Shown: positions 11,124-20,687 of the stretch, piece by piece
Layout of the letters: every line of letters begins with the position of its first letter
Numbering within the stretch: the stretch's first letter is position 1
NCBI GenBank assembly: GCA_016713965.1
Contig: JADJOC010000007.1
Location: forward strand, 124,001 to 188,000
Origin: Chitinophagaceae bacterium
GTDB lineage: Bacteria; Bacteroidota; Bacteroidia; Chitinophagales; Chitinophagaceae
DNA length: 64,000 nucleotides
Direction: 5' to 3'
Program-made: the position numbers and the translations under genes
The notes under the pieces: model-generated
The model's input: the letters and a program-made list of their open reading frames with translations, nothing else
What the model was told of the DNA's origin: nothing
The model's database searches: none

Positions 11124-12140
11124 ATGAAAACCAATATAATTTACCTGCTGATACTATCGGCAGGTTTGTCATCTAGTTATGGGCAGGATAGTGCATCTTT
11201 TTATCATAAGAAAGGATTAGATGAAAAGGCAAATAAGCGCTACTTAGTTGCTTCAGGCCATTTCGATAAGGCTATCAAGCATAATTCAAAATTCACGGCA
11301 GCTTACCTAGAGAATGGCTTTGTAAATTTGGAAATGCGCAGAACAGATGCTGCAAAAAACTATTTTACTAAAGTAGTCGAGCTAGATCCTAATAATACTG
11401 TTGCTATCCAGGAATTATTGCAATTGTATTATAATTACCACCAGTATCAAAAAGCAATAGAATATGCACAAAAATGCAAATCTTGCGATAAAGCTTTAAA
11501 AATTGCTGCAATGAGTAATTATCAATTGGAAGATTACACCAAAGCTGAGCAGGGATTAAAGACGTACATTCAAAAACATGGAGATGATGCAGAAGCAATA
11601 TATACTTTAGCCAAAATATATGAGCAACTTGGGGATATGCAAAAATCTGCTGTTTATTATGGCTTGGCAATTGAATTGGAACCCACAAAAAATGTATGGA
11701 TGTATGATTTGGCTACCATGTATTATAATATGAGTGATTTTAAAAATGCGGCAATATATTTTAATATGGCAGCAGCAAATGGATACCCTCAGAACCGTGA
11801 GTTTAGGGAAAATCTGGGCTTTACTTATTTGTATGCTGGTAACTATGAATCCGGGGAAAAAATATTATTGGAATTAGCAGCCATGAAACCCGGCGATAAG
11901 GAAATTCTTCGCCTGGTAGTTGATGCTTATTACCAAAGAAAAAATTATGATAAGGCATTAGAATTTTGTCAAAAATTATTAGAAATGGATAAAAATGATG
12001 CTACTGCATTGTACCAGGCAGGATTATGTTTCCAAAAGAAAGGCCAGGTAGACAGGGGGCAGCAGATGTGTGATAAAGCCATTGAAATGGATCCTTCATT
12101 AAATAGTCTAAGAAAGCAAAAAATGAGTGCTGGCTTATAA
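11124..12140 (+). CDS. exported tetratricopeptide-repeat protein
   Basis: A 338-residue protein with a signal peptide (IIYLLILSAGLSSSYGQ, cleavage near residue 21) followed by about eight TPR units, for example AAYLENGFVNLEMRRTDAAK, AIYTLAKIYEQLGDMQKSAV and ALYQAGLCFQKKGQVDRGQQ. TPR arrays are scaffolds for protein binding; nothing here points to a specific partner. It starts 41 bases after glgB but is probably a separate unit. No lipobox is seen, so it is likely a soluble periplasmic protein. Its intact frame in a region full of frameshifts makes the length reliable. Confidence 0.85.
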   Translation: MKTNIIYLLILSAGLSSSYGQDSASFYHKKGLDEKANKRYLVASGHFDKAIKHNSKFTAAYLENGFVNLEMRRTDAAKNYFTKVVELDPNNTVAIQELLQLYYNYHQYQKAIEYAQKCKSCDKALKIAAMSNYQLEDYTKAEQGLKTYIQKHGDDAEAIYTLAKIYEQLGDMQKSAVYYGLAIELEPTKNVWMYDLATMYYNMSDFKNAAIYFNMAAANGYPQNREFRENLGFTYLYAGNYESGEKILLELAAMKPGDKEILRLVVDAYYQRKNYDKALEFCQKLLEMDKNDATALYQAGLCFQKKGQVDRGQQMCDKAIEMDPSLNSLRKQKMSAGL

Positions 12141-13059
12141 AAATTTGATTTATGGCCGTTCCGGCGGATAAATATTTTGTACTTGGCTTTTGTGCTACTA
12201 TTAAGCTGCGGTTGCGCTGTGCCTCGCAAAAATGCGATGGTCGCACACTTGTACCGTATATCAATATTCAGCTAATTATAGATTGCCCTGATTAATATAA
12301 GTGCAAAGCCCCGTCTTTTTACAGAACAGGACTTCGCTTGGTTTTTAACAGAATACTTATTTATTTAATAATACTTTTTTTCATTGTCAAATTACTTTAC
12401 TTTATATCAATTTCTGTGTAATTAATTTCTCATTAACTTGTTGATCTCTACTACTATTATTTTGCAAGGACATTTATACTATTTGCTAATTAATGCTGGT
12501 TAATAACTTCTGGTACAATAATTATATTTAGTGAAGCTAGCAATATCTTTCCATTTAAATATTAAAGAATTAACAAATACGATATAGTAATTAACCATAA
12601 GGTAGTTTTACTTAATAAATGGTATTTTTACTATTTATTAACTCGCCTTACGCAAGATATTTTATGATATAGACGAAAAGAGGCATAGTTATTAACAATT
12701 CAGAAGTTTTGGCAATTTTCTTGACTACTTCATGATATAAAGAGCGAAAAAAATATTTTATATATCATTGAAAATCAATCTTATCTTTTATTTGCGTAAG
12801 GTGAGTTATTAAGATTAATATTTGCGCAACAAATTTTAGTAATAATTAGGTTCTATTTAATTGAAAATACTATTTTACAAAATGGATTTTAATTTTTATA
12901 TAATTCGGTGGATTACAATCTGTAATTTTTCTTCCAAATACTTTATTATTTGATTTTTAATATTAGAAGCATGATGAGGAATCAGGAGTACTGTATTTGA
13001 GTAAAGAATTATTTGAAAATTATTAATAGGCTTATTACTGATTTAGGTATATGGATTTC
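12141..13059. other. 919-bp AT-rich gene-free region with repeat remnants
   Basis: No open frame of substance is seen. 12188-12285 holds a member of repeat family B (hairpin then CACTTGTACCGTATATC). 12639-12655 and 12792-12808 form a 17-base inverted repeat with one mismatch (TAACTCGCCTTACGCAA against its complement) that bounds a ~170-bp AT-rich segment, possibly a decayed small mobile element. The rest is simple AT-rich DNA between the end of the TPR gene and the convergent aminotransferase gene. Confidence 0.6.
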
Positions 13060-14250
13060 TTAATGAAGTTTACTTAATGCCCCTTTTATTTTTTTAAACC
13101 CTTTTTCAATATTTTCCATGCTATTTGCAAAAGATATTCGGATACAATTCGGTTCACCAAAAGCTTTACCGGTAACAATCGATACATGTGCAGAATGAAG
13201 AAGGTACATAGCCAGGTCGTCAGCATTATTTATAATTGTATTCCCGTCAGATTTACCAAAATAGTAGCTTATCATTGGAAAAATATAAAATGCCCCTTCC
13301 GGTTGAGTGCATGCTATAAAAGGAATTTCATTTATTAATTCCATAATCCTGGCTCTTCTCTGTTGAAATTCTTTTACCATATTTTCAGTAGGTGTCATGT
13401 CGCCTGTTAATGCAGCAATAGCTGCCCGTTGGGTAATACTATTAGCACCACTGGTAAACTGGCCTTGTATCTTTTCGCATGCTTTGGCAACTTCTACTGG
13501 TGCGGCAATATACCCCAAGCGCCAACCCGTCATTGCAAAACCTTTACTTAATCCATTTATAATAATTACCCTCTCTTTTAAAAAATCAAATTGTGCAATA
13601 CTTTCGCTTTTTCCAGTAAAATTTATGTACTCATAAATTTCGTCACTAATAATAAAAACCTTTGGAAATTTTATTAAAACTTCACCTAAAGCTTGTAGTT
13701 CTTCTTTATTATATATTGCCCCACTTGGATTACAAGGAGATGAAAACATAAATAACCTTGTTTTATCCGTAATGGCATTTTCTAATTCCTGTGGCGTTAT
13801 TTTATATCCATTTTTTAAAGTGGTATTTACAAATTTAACTTCTCCTTGCGCCAACCGCACAATTTCTGAATAAGTTACCCAGTAAGGTGTAGGGATTATT
13901 ACCTCGTCACCTTTGTCAACAATGCTTAATACTGCATTGGCAATACTTTTCTTGGCTCCAGTACTTACTACAATATTTTCTGGCTTATAATCAAGGTTGT
14001 TATCCCGTTTTAATTTTGTGCAAACCGCTTCTCTTAAATCTAGGTAACCTGCTACCGGTGTATAATGACTGTAATTATCATCAATGGCTTTCTTAGCAGC
14101 CTGTTTAATATGATCCGGAGTATCAAAATCTGGTTCACCTAAACTTAAATCAGTAATATCCATTCCCTGCGCCCTTAGTTCTCTGCCCAGTTTAGCCATC
14201 TTCAATGTTTCAGGTTCTTTAAAGCGAAGTAAAAGGGATGATAATTGCAT
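13060..14250 (-). CDS. pyridoxal-phosphate-dependent aminotransferase, class I (aspartate aminotransferase type)
   Basis: A complete 396-residue fold-type-I aminotransferase. Visible landmarks: SLGEPDFDTPDHI near residue 36, STGAKKSIANAVL, the substrate/PLP motif FSSPCNPSGAIY, IISDEIYEYI (PLP-binding Asp and Tyr), the Schiff-base lysine K236 in INGLSKGFAMTGWRLGY, and CIRISFANS with the carboxylate-binding arginine near the C terminus. It belongs to the AspB-like Igamma group, which moves amino groups between aspartate or aromatic amino acids and 2-oxoglutarate in the cytosol; the exact substrate cannot be told. It is monocistronic: the upstream DUF1266 gene is separated by a palindromic element. 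Confidence 0.92.
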   Translation of the reverse strand: MQLSSLLLRFKEPETLKMAKLGRELRAQGMDITDLSLGEPDFDTPDHIKQAAKKAIDDNYSHYTPVAGYLDLREAVCTKLKRDNNLDYKPENIVVSTGAKKSIANAVLSIVDKGDEVIIPTPYWVTYSEIVRLAQGEVKFVNTTLKNGYKITPQELENAITDKTRLFMFSSPCNPSGAIYNKEELQALGEVLIKFPKVFIISDEIYEYINFTGKSESIAQFDFLKERVIIINGLSKGFAMTGWRLGYIAAPVEVAKACEKIQGQFTSGANSITQRAAIAALTGDMTPTENMVKEFQQRRARIMELINEIPFIACTQPEGAFYIFPMISYYFGKSDGNTIINNADDLAMYLLHSAHVSIVTGKAFGEPNCIRISFANSMENIEKGFKKIKGALSKLH

Positions 14251-14309
14251 GAAATTTTTTTATTGATTCAGGAAGCAAAAATAGCTAAACAAATTTGTTA
14301 CAAAAAATA

Positions 14310-14340
14310 GAGCCTTGATTTTCTCAAGGTTCTATTTTTA
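14310..14340. terminator. small stem-loop followed by T run
   Basis: AGAGCCTTGA and its near-complement TCAAGGTTCT flank TTTTC, followed by ATTTTT on the plus strand. It lies between the aminotransferase start and the DUF1266 stop. It could end transcription, but its position upstream of a minus-strand gene makes the role unclear. Confidence 0.4.
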
Positions 14341-14355
14341 TGCTTTTACTTATTT

Positions 14356-14506
14356 AAGCTGTTTAAACTTTTATTAATAAGACTACTATAGGTGCGAAGG
14401 TGGCCGGTGGGGACACCGACCACGGCAGCCTGCCGCGGTTGGTGTCCCCACCAACCGCAATATAATCAGGATCAATCTTTAAAATCATTAAAAGTTTAAA
14501 CAGCTT
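14356..14506. repeat. concentric palindromic element (18-bp outer arms, GC-rich inner hairpin)
   Basis: The outer arms AAGCTGTTTAAACTTTTA at 14356-14373 and its exact complement at 14489-14506 enclose a GC-rich inner hairpin at 14406-14452 whose 23-base arms (starting GGTGGGGACACC and ending GGTGTCCCCACC) differ at only three pairs. The GC content is strikingly above its surroundings. It lies directly behind the stop of the minus-strand DUF1266 gene, so it may act as its terminator, or be a small inserted element. Confidence 0.75.
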
Positions 14507-14509
14507 CAT

Positions 14510-15379
14510 TTAAAAAGATAAATAAGTATAGATAGATTTTTTATCCCCGTTCAACATATTTTTAATCAGGATAGGAAATTTAGTTTCATCAGATCCTGCT
14601 TCGCCCCAATATTTTAAACCTAATTCATAACTTTTATAATAATCATTCCAATCCTTATATGCAGCCCTTGCAACAGGTAAAATTTTTGCTACCATAGCAT
14701 TGCCTTCCTCTTTTGTGATGTACCCGGTAGCATATCCCATGCAAACCAGGTTTACATACCGTGCAATATCTCAGGCTTTAATACCACTTGCACCAAATTC
14801 AGCATAATGTTCTTTGATAAATTTAAGTCGGTCAGATATGGTTTCCTTATCGCTTCATAGCTTTAATTTAGCAATATCAATTTTTGAAATATCAGCAGAA
14901 TCACCACCATTTTGTACTATAACATTTTTTAAAGTATCAAATTCTTTCTGGTGGCCTTCATTAATCAACCATTCCTGGGTTTTTAAAAATTCTTCTTTAT
15001 TATTTATTTTCCAGTCAGATTCAAGGACACTTTTTATTTGAGGTCCCTGGCTTGTAGTATATGGATAGATAATTTTTTCGCTAAAGCCTTTTTCCATTTC
15101 TGCTACAGTTGCATCATAGTAATCAACAGCATTACTGTAAGTATTGTATACGCCGCCAAAACCATTGATAAAATACACACCACCCAACATAAAACCTGTT
15201 AAATTATCATTGTTAATCCTATCACTTTCCGGAGCTGAAGTTTCAGAAGAAGGGGCAATAGTAGTTTTAACAGCCGGGCTGTCTGTGGTGTTTGTTTTTG
15301 TAGATTGACCATTATTGCAGCTTTGCGTAGCAAATGCTATAAAAATAGCTGGGTAAGCTATGTTCCTAAGATGTCTCAT
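14510..15379 (-). CDS. DUF1266 domain lipoprotein, two in-frame TGA codons as given
   Basis: The N terminus (FIAFATQSCNN) is a lipoprotein signal with the lipid cysteine near residue 21, followed by a Ser/Thr-rich linker and a DUF1266-like domain: SDWKINNKEEFLKTQEWLIN, then DIARYVNLVCMGYATGYI and AYKDWNDYYKSYELGLKYW. Two TGA codons interrupt one continuous frame, at 14855-14857 and 14771-14773; the second sits where the family has Trp (KA-stop-DIAR for KAWDIAR), and Trp also fits the first. Pieces as given are 15379-14855 and 14740-14510. The function of DUF1266 is unknown. The stops are either sequencing errors, real nonsense mutations or, least likely, recoding. Confidence 0.72.
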
Positions 15380-15459
15380 TATAAAAGTTTTTTTATGTGA
15401 AAAATTATGTGCTGCAAAAATATATCTTTATAAAGAATGAATGATCAATATCAAAAAAA

Positions 15460-16119
15460 TTATGCAAGCACAATTAAAATGTTTTTCACTACTTCTTTAC
15501 TGAATACCTTTTTAGTTTTTTTGTTAATTTTTAAATGAAAAGACTGGTCATATGCTTCAATTCTTTCAATGAACAGCTCATCACCAATTTTTAAATTATT
15601 TTTGGTTAAAAATTGTAAAAAACTATTCGAATGCTCAGCTACTCCTATAAACTTTACCTTTTGTTTTGCTATACATTTTAATAATGGCTTACTCCTGTCT
15701 TTAATAAATTTCCCCTTGGCATCAGGGATTAAATCCCCATGCGGATCTGCAGTGGGATTACCTAAATGGTTATCTAATCGTTCAATAAGCATATCACTGT
15801 TTACATGTTCAAGCTGTTCTGCAATATCATGCACCTCATCCCATTTAAAATTCAGTGTATTTACCAGCCATACTTCCCAGAGCCTGTGTTTCCGGATAAT
15901 TTTTAATGCAATTTTTTTTCCAGCTTCTGTAAGCATAGCCCCTTTGGATTTTTGGTAGGTAACCATTTTCTTCTCAGCCATTTTTTTAACAAAATCTGTA
16001 ACGGATGCAGCATTAATTTGTAAAGCATCTGCCAGGGATGAAGTAGTAACGGCACCCGAGTTTTTTTCAGATAGTTTATAGATATTTTTTAAATAGTTTT
16101 CCTCAGCTAAAGAAATCAT
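15460..16119 (-). CDS. DtxR/MntR-family metal-dependent transcriptional repressor
   Basis: A complete 219-residue regulator. Residues 1-65 are the winged helix (AEENYLKNIYKLSEK, ITTSSLADALQ-like recognition helix, MVTYQKSKGAMLTEAG); 66-140 the metal-binding dimerisation domain (KHRLWEVWLV, EQLEHVNSDMLIERLD, NPTADPHGDLIP); and 150-219 a FeoA/SH3-like domain. Family members bind Fe(II) or Mn(II) and repress metal-uptake genes when the metal is plentiful. It is divergent from a TonB-dependent receptor, and the 94-bp gap between the two genes holds a perfect palindrome of the TTAGG-N4-CCTAA type, so it very probably controls that receptor and perhaps itself. Which metal is sensed is not visible. 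Confidence 0.9.
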   Translation of the reverse strand: MISLAEENYLKNIYKLSEKNSGAVTTSSLADALQINAASVTDFVKKMAEKKMVTYQKSKGAMLTEAGKKIALKIIRKHRLWEVWLVNTLNFKWDEVHDIAEQLEHVNSDMLIERLDNHLGNPTADPHGDLIPDAKGKFIKDRSKPLLKCIAKQKVKFIGVAEHSNSFLQFLTKNNLKIGDELFIERIEAYDQSFHLKINKKTKKVFSKEVVKNILIVLA

Positions 16120-16165
16120 TTTTTTGAATTTATTACAAATTTGCTAAAAAGATTTTAAAATAAAT

Positions 16166-16187
16166 AAAATTAGGTCAGCCTAATTTT
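16166..16187. promoter_or_regulatory. predicted DtxR-family operator
   Basis: AAAATTAGG and CCTAATTTT are exact inverted complements separated by TCAG, giving a 22-bp palindrome. It resembles the known TTAGG...CCTAA iron-box type bound by DtxR relatives. It ends one base before the -7 element of the receptor gene, so a bound repressor would cover the promoter. The dtxR gene is transcribed away from it. Confidence 0.8.
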
Positions 16188-16188
16188 A

Positions 16189-16196
16189 TACTTTTG
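16189..16196 (+). promoter_or_regulatory. Bacteroidota -7 element of the receptor gene
   Basis: TACTTTTG matches TAnnTTTG and lies 17 bases before the ATG at 16214, directly after the palindromic operator. Confidence 0.7.
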
Positions 16197-16213
16197 TAAG
16201 ACAAATACATTAT

Positions 16214-18475
16214 ATGAGGTTGTTTGTTTTGTTTTTTTGTTCATTTCTTTCCTCTGCACTTATTGCCCAGGTTGGAAATATACACGGTAGGGTATTGTCA
16301 GGTAATGAGCAGCTACAGGGAGTTACTATATCATTTAGCGGCATAAATAAAAAGACAGTTACTAATAAAAATGGTGTGTTCAGCCTTAATAATCTTGCAT
16401 ATGGCGATTATGAAATTATTGCAACTAATATTGGTTTTGAAGAATACAGGGATTCTTTTTCAGTAAAGTGCATCGCAGATACTCTGATTATCAATCTTAC
16501 CCGCAGCAGCAACATTTTAAATGAAGTAGTGGTATCAGGTACAATGAGGGCTGTTAGTAAAATGGCTTCGCCAATACCGGTAGAAGTTTATTCACCTGCA
16601 TTTTTTAAGAAAAATCCTGCACCTAATATTTTTGAAAGTTTACAAATGGTAAATGGTATACAACCTCAATTGAATTGCAATGTGTGTAATACAGGCGATA
16701 TTCATATAAATGGCATGGAAGGGCCATACACAATGATATTAATTGATGGGATGCCTATTGTAAGCAGCCTTTCTACTGTATATGGTTTAGCCGGGATACC
16801 CAATAGTATGGTCAAACGCATTGAGGTAGTAAAAGGCCCGGCATCTACTTTGTATGGTAGCGAAGCGGTAGGAGGCCTGGTTAATATTATTACTAAAGAC
16901 GCACTTGGCAGTGAGAAACTAAAAATTGATTTTTCTGCGACCAGTATTGGTGAGTATAATGCAGATATAAATACCCGTATCCAAGCTGGCAAAGCTGTTG
17001 GCTTATTAGGGATCAATTACTTTAATTTCCAGAATAAGAGGGATATTAATACTGATAATTTTACTGATGTGGCTTTGCAAAACCGTTTCTCAGTTTTTAA
17101 TAAATGGAATTTTAAAAGAGATAATTCATTAAATGCCAGCCTGGCTTTGCGATATATCAATGAAAACAGGTGGGGCGATGAATTGCAATGGAATTCAAAA
17201 TTTAAGGGTACTGATAGTCTATACGGGGAAAGTATTAATACCAATAGGGTAGAAGCTATAGGAAATGTTGAATTGGCTAAGCAATTAAACGTGGATGTGT
17301 CATATAACTATCATTTGCAGGATAGTTATTACGGAACTGTTAAATACTATGCCAGCCAGCAAGTTGCTTTTACACAATTAAGGTGGAATAAGAATATAAA
17401 CAAGCATTACTTATTAAGGGGAATACCTTTCAGATATACGTATTATGATGATAATACCCAGGCTACAGAAAAACAAGGTAAAAATAATCCCACACATTCT
17501 TACCTGCCCGGTATTTTTATACAGGATGAATGGCAAGTGAATAACCATTTTACCACATTGATGGGTTTGCGATATGATTATCATAATGAGCATGGCAGCA
17601 TTTTGACTCCACGGTTAAGCTTTAAGTTTTCACCTGATGCCAACAACACTTTACGTTTCAGCTTTGGGAACGGGTATAGGGTTGTAAACCTTTTTACTGA
17701 AGATCATGCAGCTTTAACAGGAGCCCGGACCGTGGTGATTACTGAAGCTTTAAAACCTGAGCAATCATGGAATACCAATATTAACTATACAAAATTTATA
17801 AAACACAGTTCCGGTTTTATTGGGATAGATGGTAGTGCATTTTATACTTATTTCACCAATAAAATCACAGGAGATTTTCTCACTGATCCTGATAAAATTA
17901 TTTATGGGAATTTAAATGGATATGCGATCTCCAAAGGAGTTACTCTAAATACTGATTTTAATTTTACCAATGGTATTAAAATTATTGCCGGGGCTACCTG
18001 GATGGATGTGTACCAGGTGGATAAAAATGTAAATAACAACAAAGTAAAAATACCTCAATTATTTGCACCAAAAATTTCCGGAACTTTTGCCGTAAGCTAT
18101 ACTTTTCCAAAGAATAATATTTGTGTTGATCTTACAGGTAAGATTAACGGACCCATGTATCTGCCAATAGTTCCTAATGATTTCAGACCTGAAAAATCTC
18201 CTATGTATGGCATACTTAATTTACAGGTTACAAAGTCATGGGAAGGCGGTATTGAAATTTATTGTGGTATAAAAAACCTGCTAAATTTTATTCCTAAAAA
18301 CCCTTTACTGCATCCTGATGATCCTTTTGATAAAAAAGGGGGAAAATATTTTGATGAAAATGGTAATGCAAGGATTGATACTAACCCTAATGGCTATGTG
18401 TTTGATCCGAGTTATAATTATGCTTCATTGCAAGGGGCAAAAGGCTTTATTGGTGTACGCTGGCAAATTAAATAG
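16214..18475 (+). CDS. TonB-dependent receptor, metal or siderophore uptake
   Basis: An intact 753-residue receptor. Signal peptide (FVLFFCSFLSSALIAQ, cleavage near 19), carboxypeptidase-regulatory-like domain (NIHGRVLSGNEQLQGVTISF, ~22-100), plug domain with NGMEGPYTMILIDGMPIV and the family signature KRIEVVKGPASTLYGSEAVGG (read as two adjoining motifs, ~195-215), then a 22-strand-type barrel ending GFIGVRWQIK. Two cysteines in NCNVCNTG of the plug are unusual and could bind metal or form a disulfide. The adjacent DtxR-type gene and operator point to iron or manganese chelates as substrate; this is inference. It ends one base before the convergent gene at 18476. Confidence 0.88.
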   Translation: MRLFVLFFCSFLSSALIAQVGNIHGRVLSGNEQLQGVTISFSGINKKTVTNKNGVFSLNNLAYGDYEIIATNIGFEEYRDSFSVKCIADTLIINLTRSSNILNEVVVSGTMRAVSKMASPIPVEVYSPAFFKKNPAPNIFESLQMVNGIQPQLNCNVCNTGDIHINGMEGPYTMILIDGMPIVSSLSTVYGLAGIPNSMVKRIEVVKGPASTLYGSEAVGGLVNIITKDALGSEKLKIDFSATSIGEYNADINTRIQAGKAVGLLGINYFNFQNKRDINTDNFTDVALQNRFSVFNKWNFKRDNSLNASLALRYINENRWGDELQWNSKFKGTDSLYGESINTNRVEAIGNVELAKQLNVDVSYNYHLQDSYYGTVKYYASQQVAFTQLRWNKNINKHYLLRGIPFRYTYYDDNTQATEKQGKNNPTHSYLPGIFIQDEWQVNNHFTTLMGLRYDYHNEHGSILTPRLSFKFSPDANNTLRFSFGNGYRVVNLFTEDHAALTGARTVVITEALKPEQSWNTNINYTKFIKHSSGFIGIDGSAFYTYFTNKITGDFLTDPDKIIYGNLNGYAISKGVTLNTDFNFTNGIKIIAGATWMDVYQVDKNVNNNKVKIPQLFAPKISGTFAVSYTFPKNNICVDLTGKINGPMYLPIVPNDFRPEKSPMYGILNLQVTKSWEGGIEIYCGIKNLLNFIPKNPLLHPDDPFDKKGGKYFDENGNARIDTNPNGYVFDPSYNYASLQGAKGFIGVRWQIK

Positions 18476-19455
18476 TTATTTTGTATTACTAATACCGTAG
18501 ATTAAATGCTCAAGATTATGTTCTTTAAAATATAATTTATAAATTCCTTCAGCTTTTTTTAATAATGTAGAAATTTTTATTTGCTTGCTGCCTAATAATT
18601 GGTACGCTTTATCAAAAGCGTTTTTATCAGTAAGTGCAGCATTACTTTGCAGCGCTTCTTTTAGCATAATAACCTTTAGAGCACTATCTTTAATTTTGCC
18701 CAATTCTTCTATTATCCAAGATAAAGAAAGAAAGTATTTTTCATTAAAGAATAATATTTTTTTACAATTGCCTGCCGGAGGAAATTTATTAAAAGGAGAT
18801 TGTATAACTTGTTTGGTTAAATATTTGGTGAGGTGTTTTACAGTGGTTTTGCTTTTTTTCAATTGTATGCAGCCACGTAGTGCATGAGCATAAATGCTCA
18901 GCCATCTTAAATTTCTTCTTAATTCGTGCAGGCTGGCTTCTATATCATCCGCAGGAAAGTCGGGTTGGTGTACGAATTCGACTATTTCACAGATAGCTTC
19001 CCCATAAAAATCATTAACAGCTTCTATTTCATCTTTTCATCCCTCCAATCAGCATTGCTTAATTTGGTTCTTATTTTTTTTAGTTTATTACCAAACCATT
19101 TTTTTTGCAATAAAATTTCATCCAGTCTTTCTGATTTTTCTTTTTTGTGCTTCCGGGTAATTTAATATGCCCGGAGTAATATTTTTATTTTTTCCACATT
19201 CAATAATAAATGCATCATAATATTCTATTGCCCCTAATGAGTCTTCCAATAATTTAAATTTTTCTTTAAGCTTAGTGAATCTCTTTTTATTATGCAATTT
19301 TTCATATACCCTTGTTAACCCTTCCAGCATGAATAAAGGCGTACGGGCATCGTTTTTGAGTAGCCAAAGTGCCGGTTCTTTTTCGTTTTTGCTTTTGCAA
19401 ATGCAGTTTGTAATTTATCCAGGTAAAATTCAAATCTTTCTTTTCCTTTTTTCAT
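18476..19455 (-). CDS. hypothetical helical protein, weakly CHAD-like, three frameshifts as given
   Basis: Start is the ATG at 19455 (MKKGKERFEFYLDKLQ); the frame must be repaired near 19393, 19132 and 19040, giving ~325 residues. Pieces visible as given are 19330-19118 and 18862-18476. The protein is predicted to be almost all alpha-helical, rich in Lys, Glu and Leu. HELRRNLRWLSIYAHALRG resembles the His/Arg motif of CHAD domains, which bind polyphosphate, but the match is short and I am not sure. No signal peptide. It follows the ATP-grasp-like gene by 41 bases on the same strand, so co-transcription is likely. Confidence 0.6.
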
Positions 19456-19496
19456 TATTAAGTTTTATGATTATTGCAATTAAATAATTGCAATAA

Positions 19497-20687
19497 TCAA
19501 TTTTCAAAAAAAGCCACACTACCGCCAACCCATTCTTTATCTTTATTATATCTTGTTCCTATCATTTTTCCTTTGCTTAACCTGGCTAAGTTATGCACAG
19601 CTTTAGGTTTATCCCATCCGTCTTTCCAGAAATAAAATAAACGTATCTCTGCTTTAGCAGGAACATCTGGTGTTTTTATAACATCTGCATATTTTACTTT
19701 GCGTTGCAGTATCCAGTTTTCAGGATCTTTTACTGCATCAATATCCTTTTGTGTTACATCAATAATTACACCCATACCTGCAAAAGAAAATAATGGTTTT
19801 AAAACATAATTTTCCAAATCGGCTGGCATTTCTTTTAATTCATTTAAGAAATAAGTTTTTGGTACATACGGATTAGTAATTAACGGCAAAGTAAATTTGC
19901 TTATCCTGTAAAACCAATCAGGGTGGGGTACCCATTCCACATCAAAGCCTTTAGTCAGGTCAATTATTGGGCCTAAGCCTTCCTGTTTTTGAAGGTCATC
20001 AAAAATGAGCCTGTTATAAATGCGTTTTATTTCAGTTTTTTTACCATTATTATTATAAAACAATTTATTTCCTTCTTCGGTTAATTTAGTCAGGCATACT
20101 GTTTTTATTCCTAACACTTTTTCTGTGCAATAAAAATCAATCCTTGTTTTTTGCTGTTCAGGAAAAATTTCTAATAAAATTATATTTTCAGCGGGTAAAT
20201 CGCCAACAATAATTTCTTTAAGCAATTGCAGGTAAGATTCTTTATTATATCCGTTTATATAAGCTGAATAATTACCAGGCACATCAGCGTATTCTTTTGT
20301 AAATTCTGTATGAAAAGCCTGGAAAGCAAACAGGGTGGGAAACCCTTGCATTTCTATCAACTGCGGCTCCAGTTTGCCGTTTTCATTTTCGCATATTCCA
20401 AAATCAAATACTATAAAATGTGATTGTGCATTTTCACCAGGTACTTTAAGATTAGCTGGTACACTACGCTCTGTAATTTGTTTAAAATTTGGATTGCAAA
20501 TTACATCAATGATATCATCACATGCAGAAAACATTTTTTGTGCAAAATCCTTTGGTACAAAAATTGGGGTTTCTGCATTTCTGAAATCTAAAGCGCCGGG
20601 ATGTAAATTTTCAATTTTGGTTAAATAGCGGTCATATTTTTCAGCAGAAAAATTTTGGTTGAACGAATTTCTTAATTCAGGTATCAT
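19497..20687 (-). CDS. ATP-grasp-like ligase, family not identified
   Basis: An intact 396-residue cytosolic protein ending with TGA. The C-terminal half has the flavour of a glutathionylspermidine-synthase or circularly permuted ATP-grasp fold: YVLKPLFSFAGMGVIIDV (Lys on a strand followed by a Gly loop), WILQRKVKYADVI (the QRK/E ATP-binding strand), and AEIRLFYFW followed by GKMIGTRYN (metal/phosphate-binding region). The N-terminal half contains FDFGICENENGKLEPQLIEM, like the substrate-binding part of such ligases. ATP-grasp enzymes join a carboxylate to an amine or thiol through an acyl phosphate. The linked GATase gene suggests amidation or peptide-like bond formation on a small molecule; substrate unknown. 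Confidence 0.65.
   Translation of the reverse strand: MIPELRNSFNQNFSAEKYDRYLTKIENLHPGALDFRNAETPIFVPKDFAQKMFSACDDIIDVICNPNFKQITERSVPANLKVPGENAQSHFIVFDFGICENENGKLEPQLIEMQGFPTLFAFQAFHTEFTKEYADVPGNYSAYINGYNKESYLQLLKEIIVGDLPAENIILLEIFPEQQKTRIDFYCTEKVLGIKTVCLTKLTEEGNKLFYNNNGKKTEIKRIYNRLIFDDLQKQEGLGPIIDLTKGFDVEWVPHPDWFYRISKFTLPLITNPYVPKTYFLNELKEMPADLENYVLKPLFSFAGMGVIIDVTQKDIDAVKDPENWILQRKVKYADVIKTPDVPAKAEIRLFYFWKDGWDKPKAVHNLARLSKGKMIGTRYNKDKEWVGGSVAFFEN

Noticed and set aside
14510..15379. Alternative genetic code with TGA as tryptophan
   Set aside because: TGA ends other intact genes (ATP-grasp-like gene at 19497, restored MFS gene at 3249), a TGA in aroA replaces glycine, and other genes have in-frame TAG or TAA, so substitution error is simpler.
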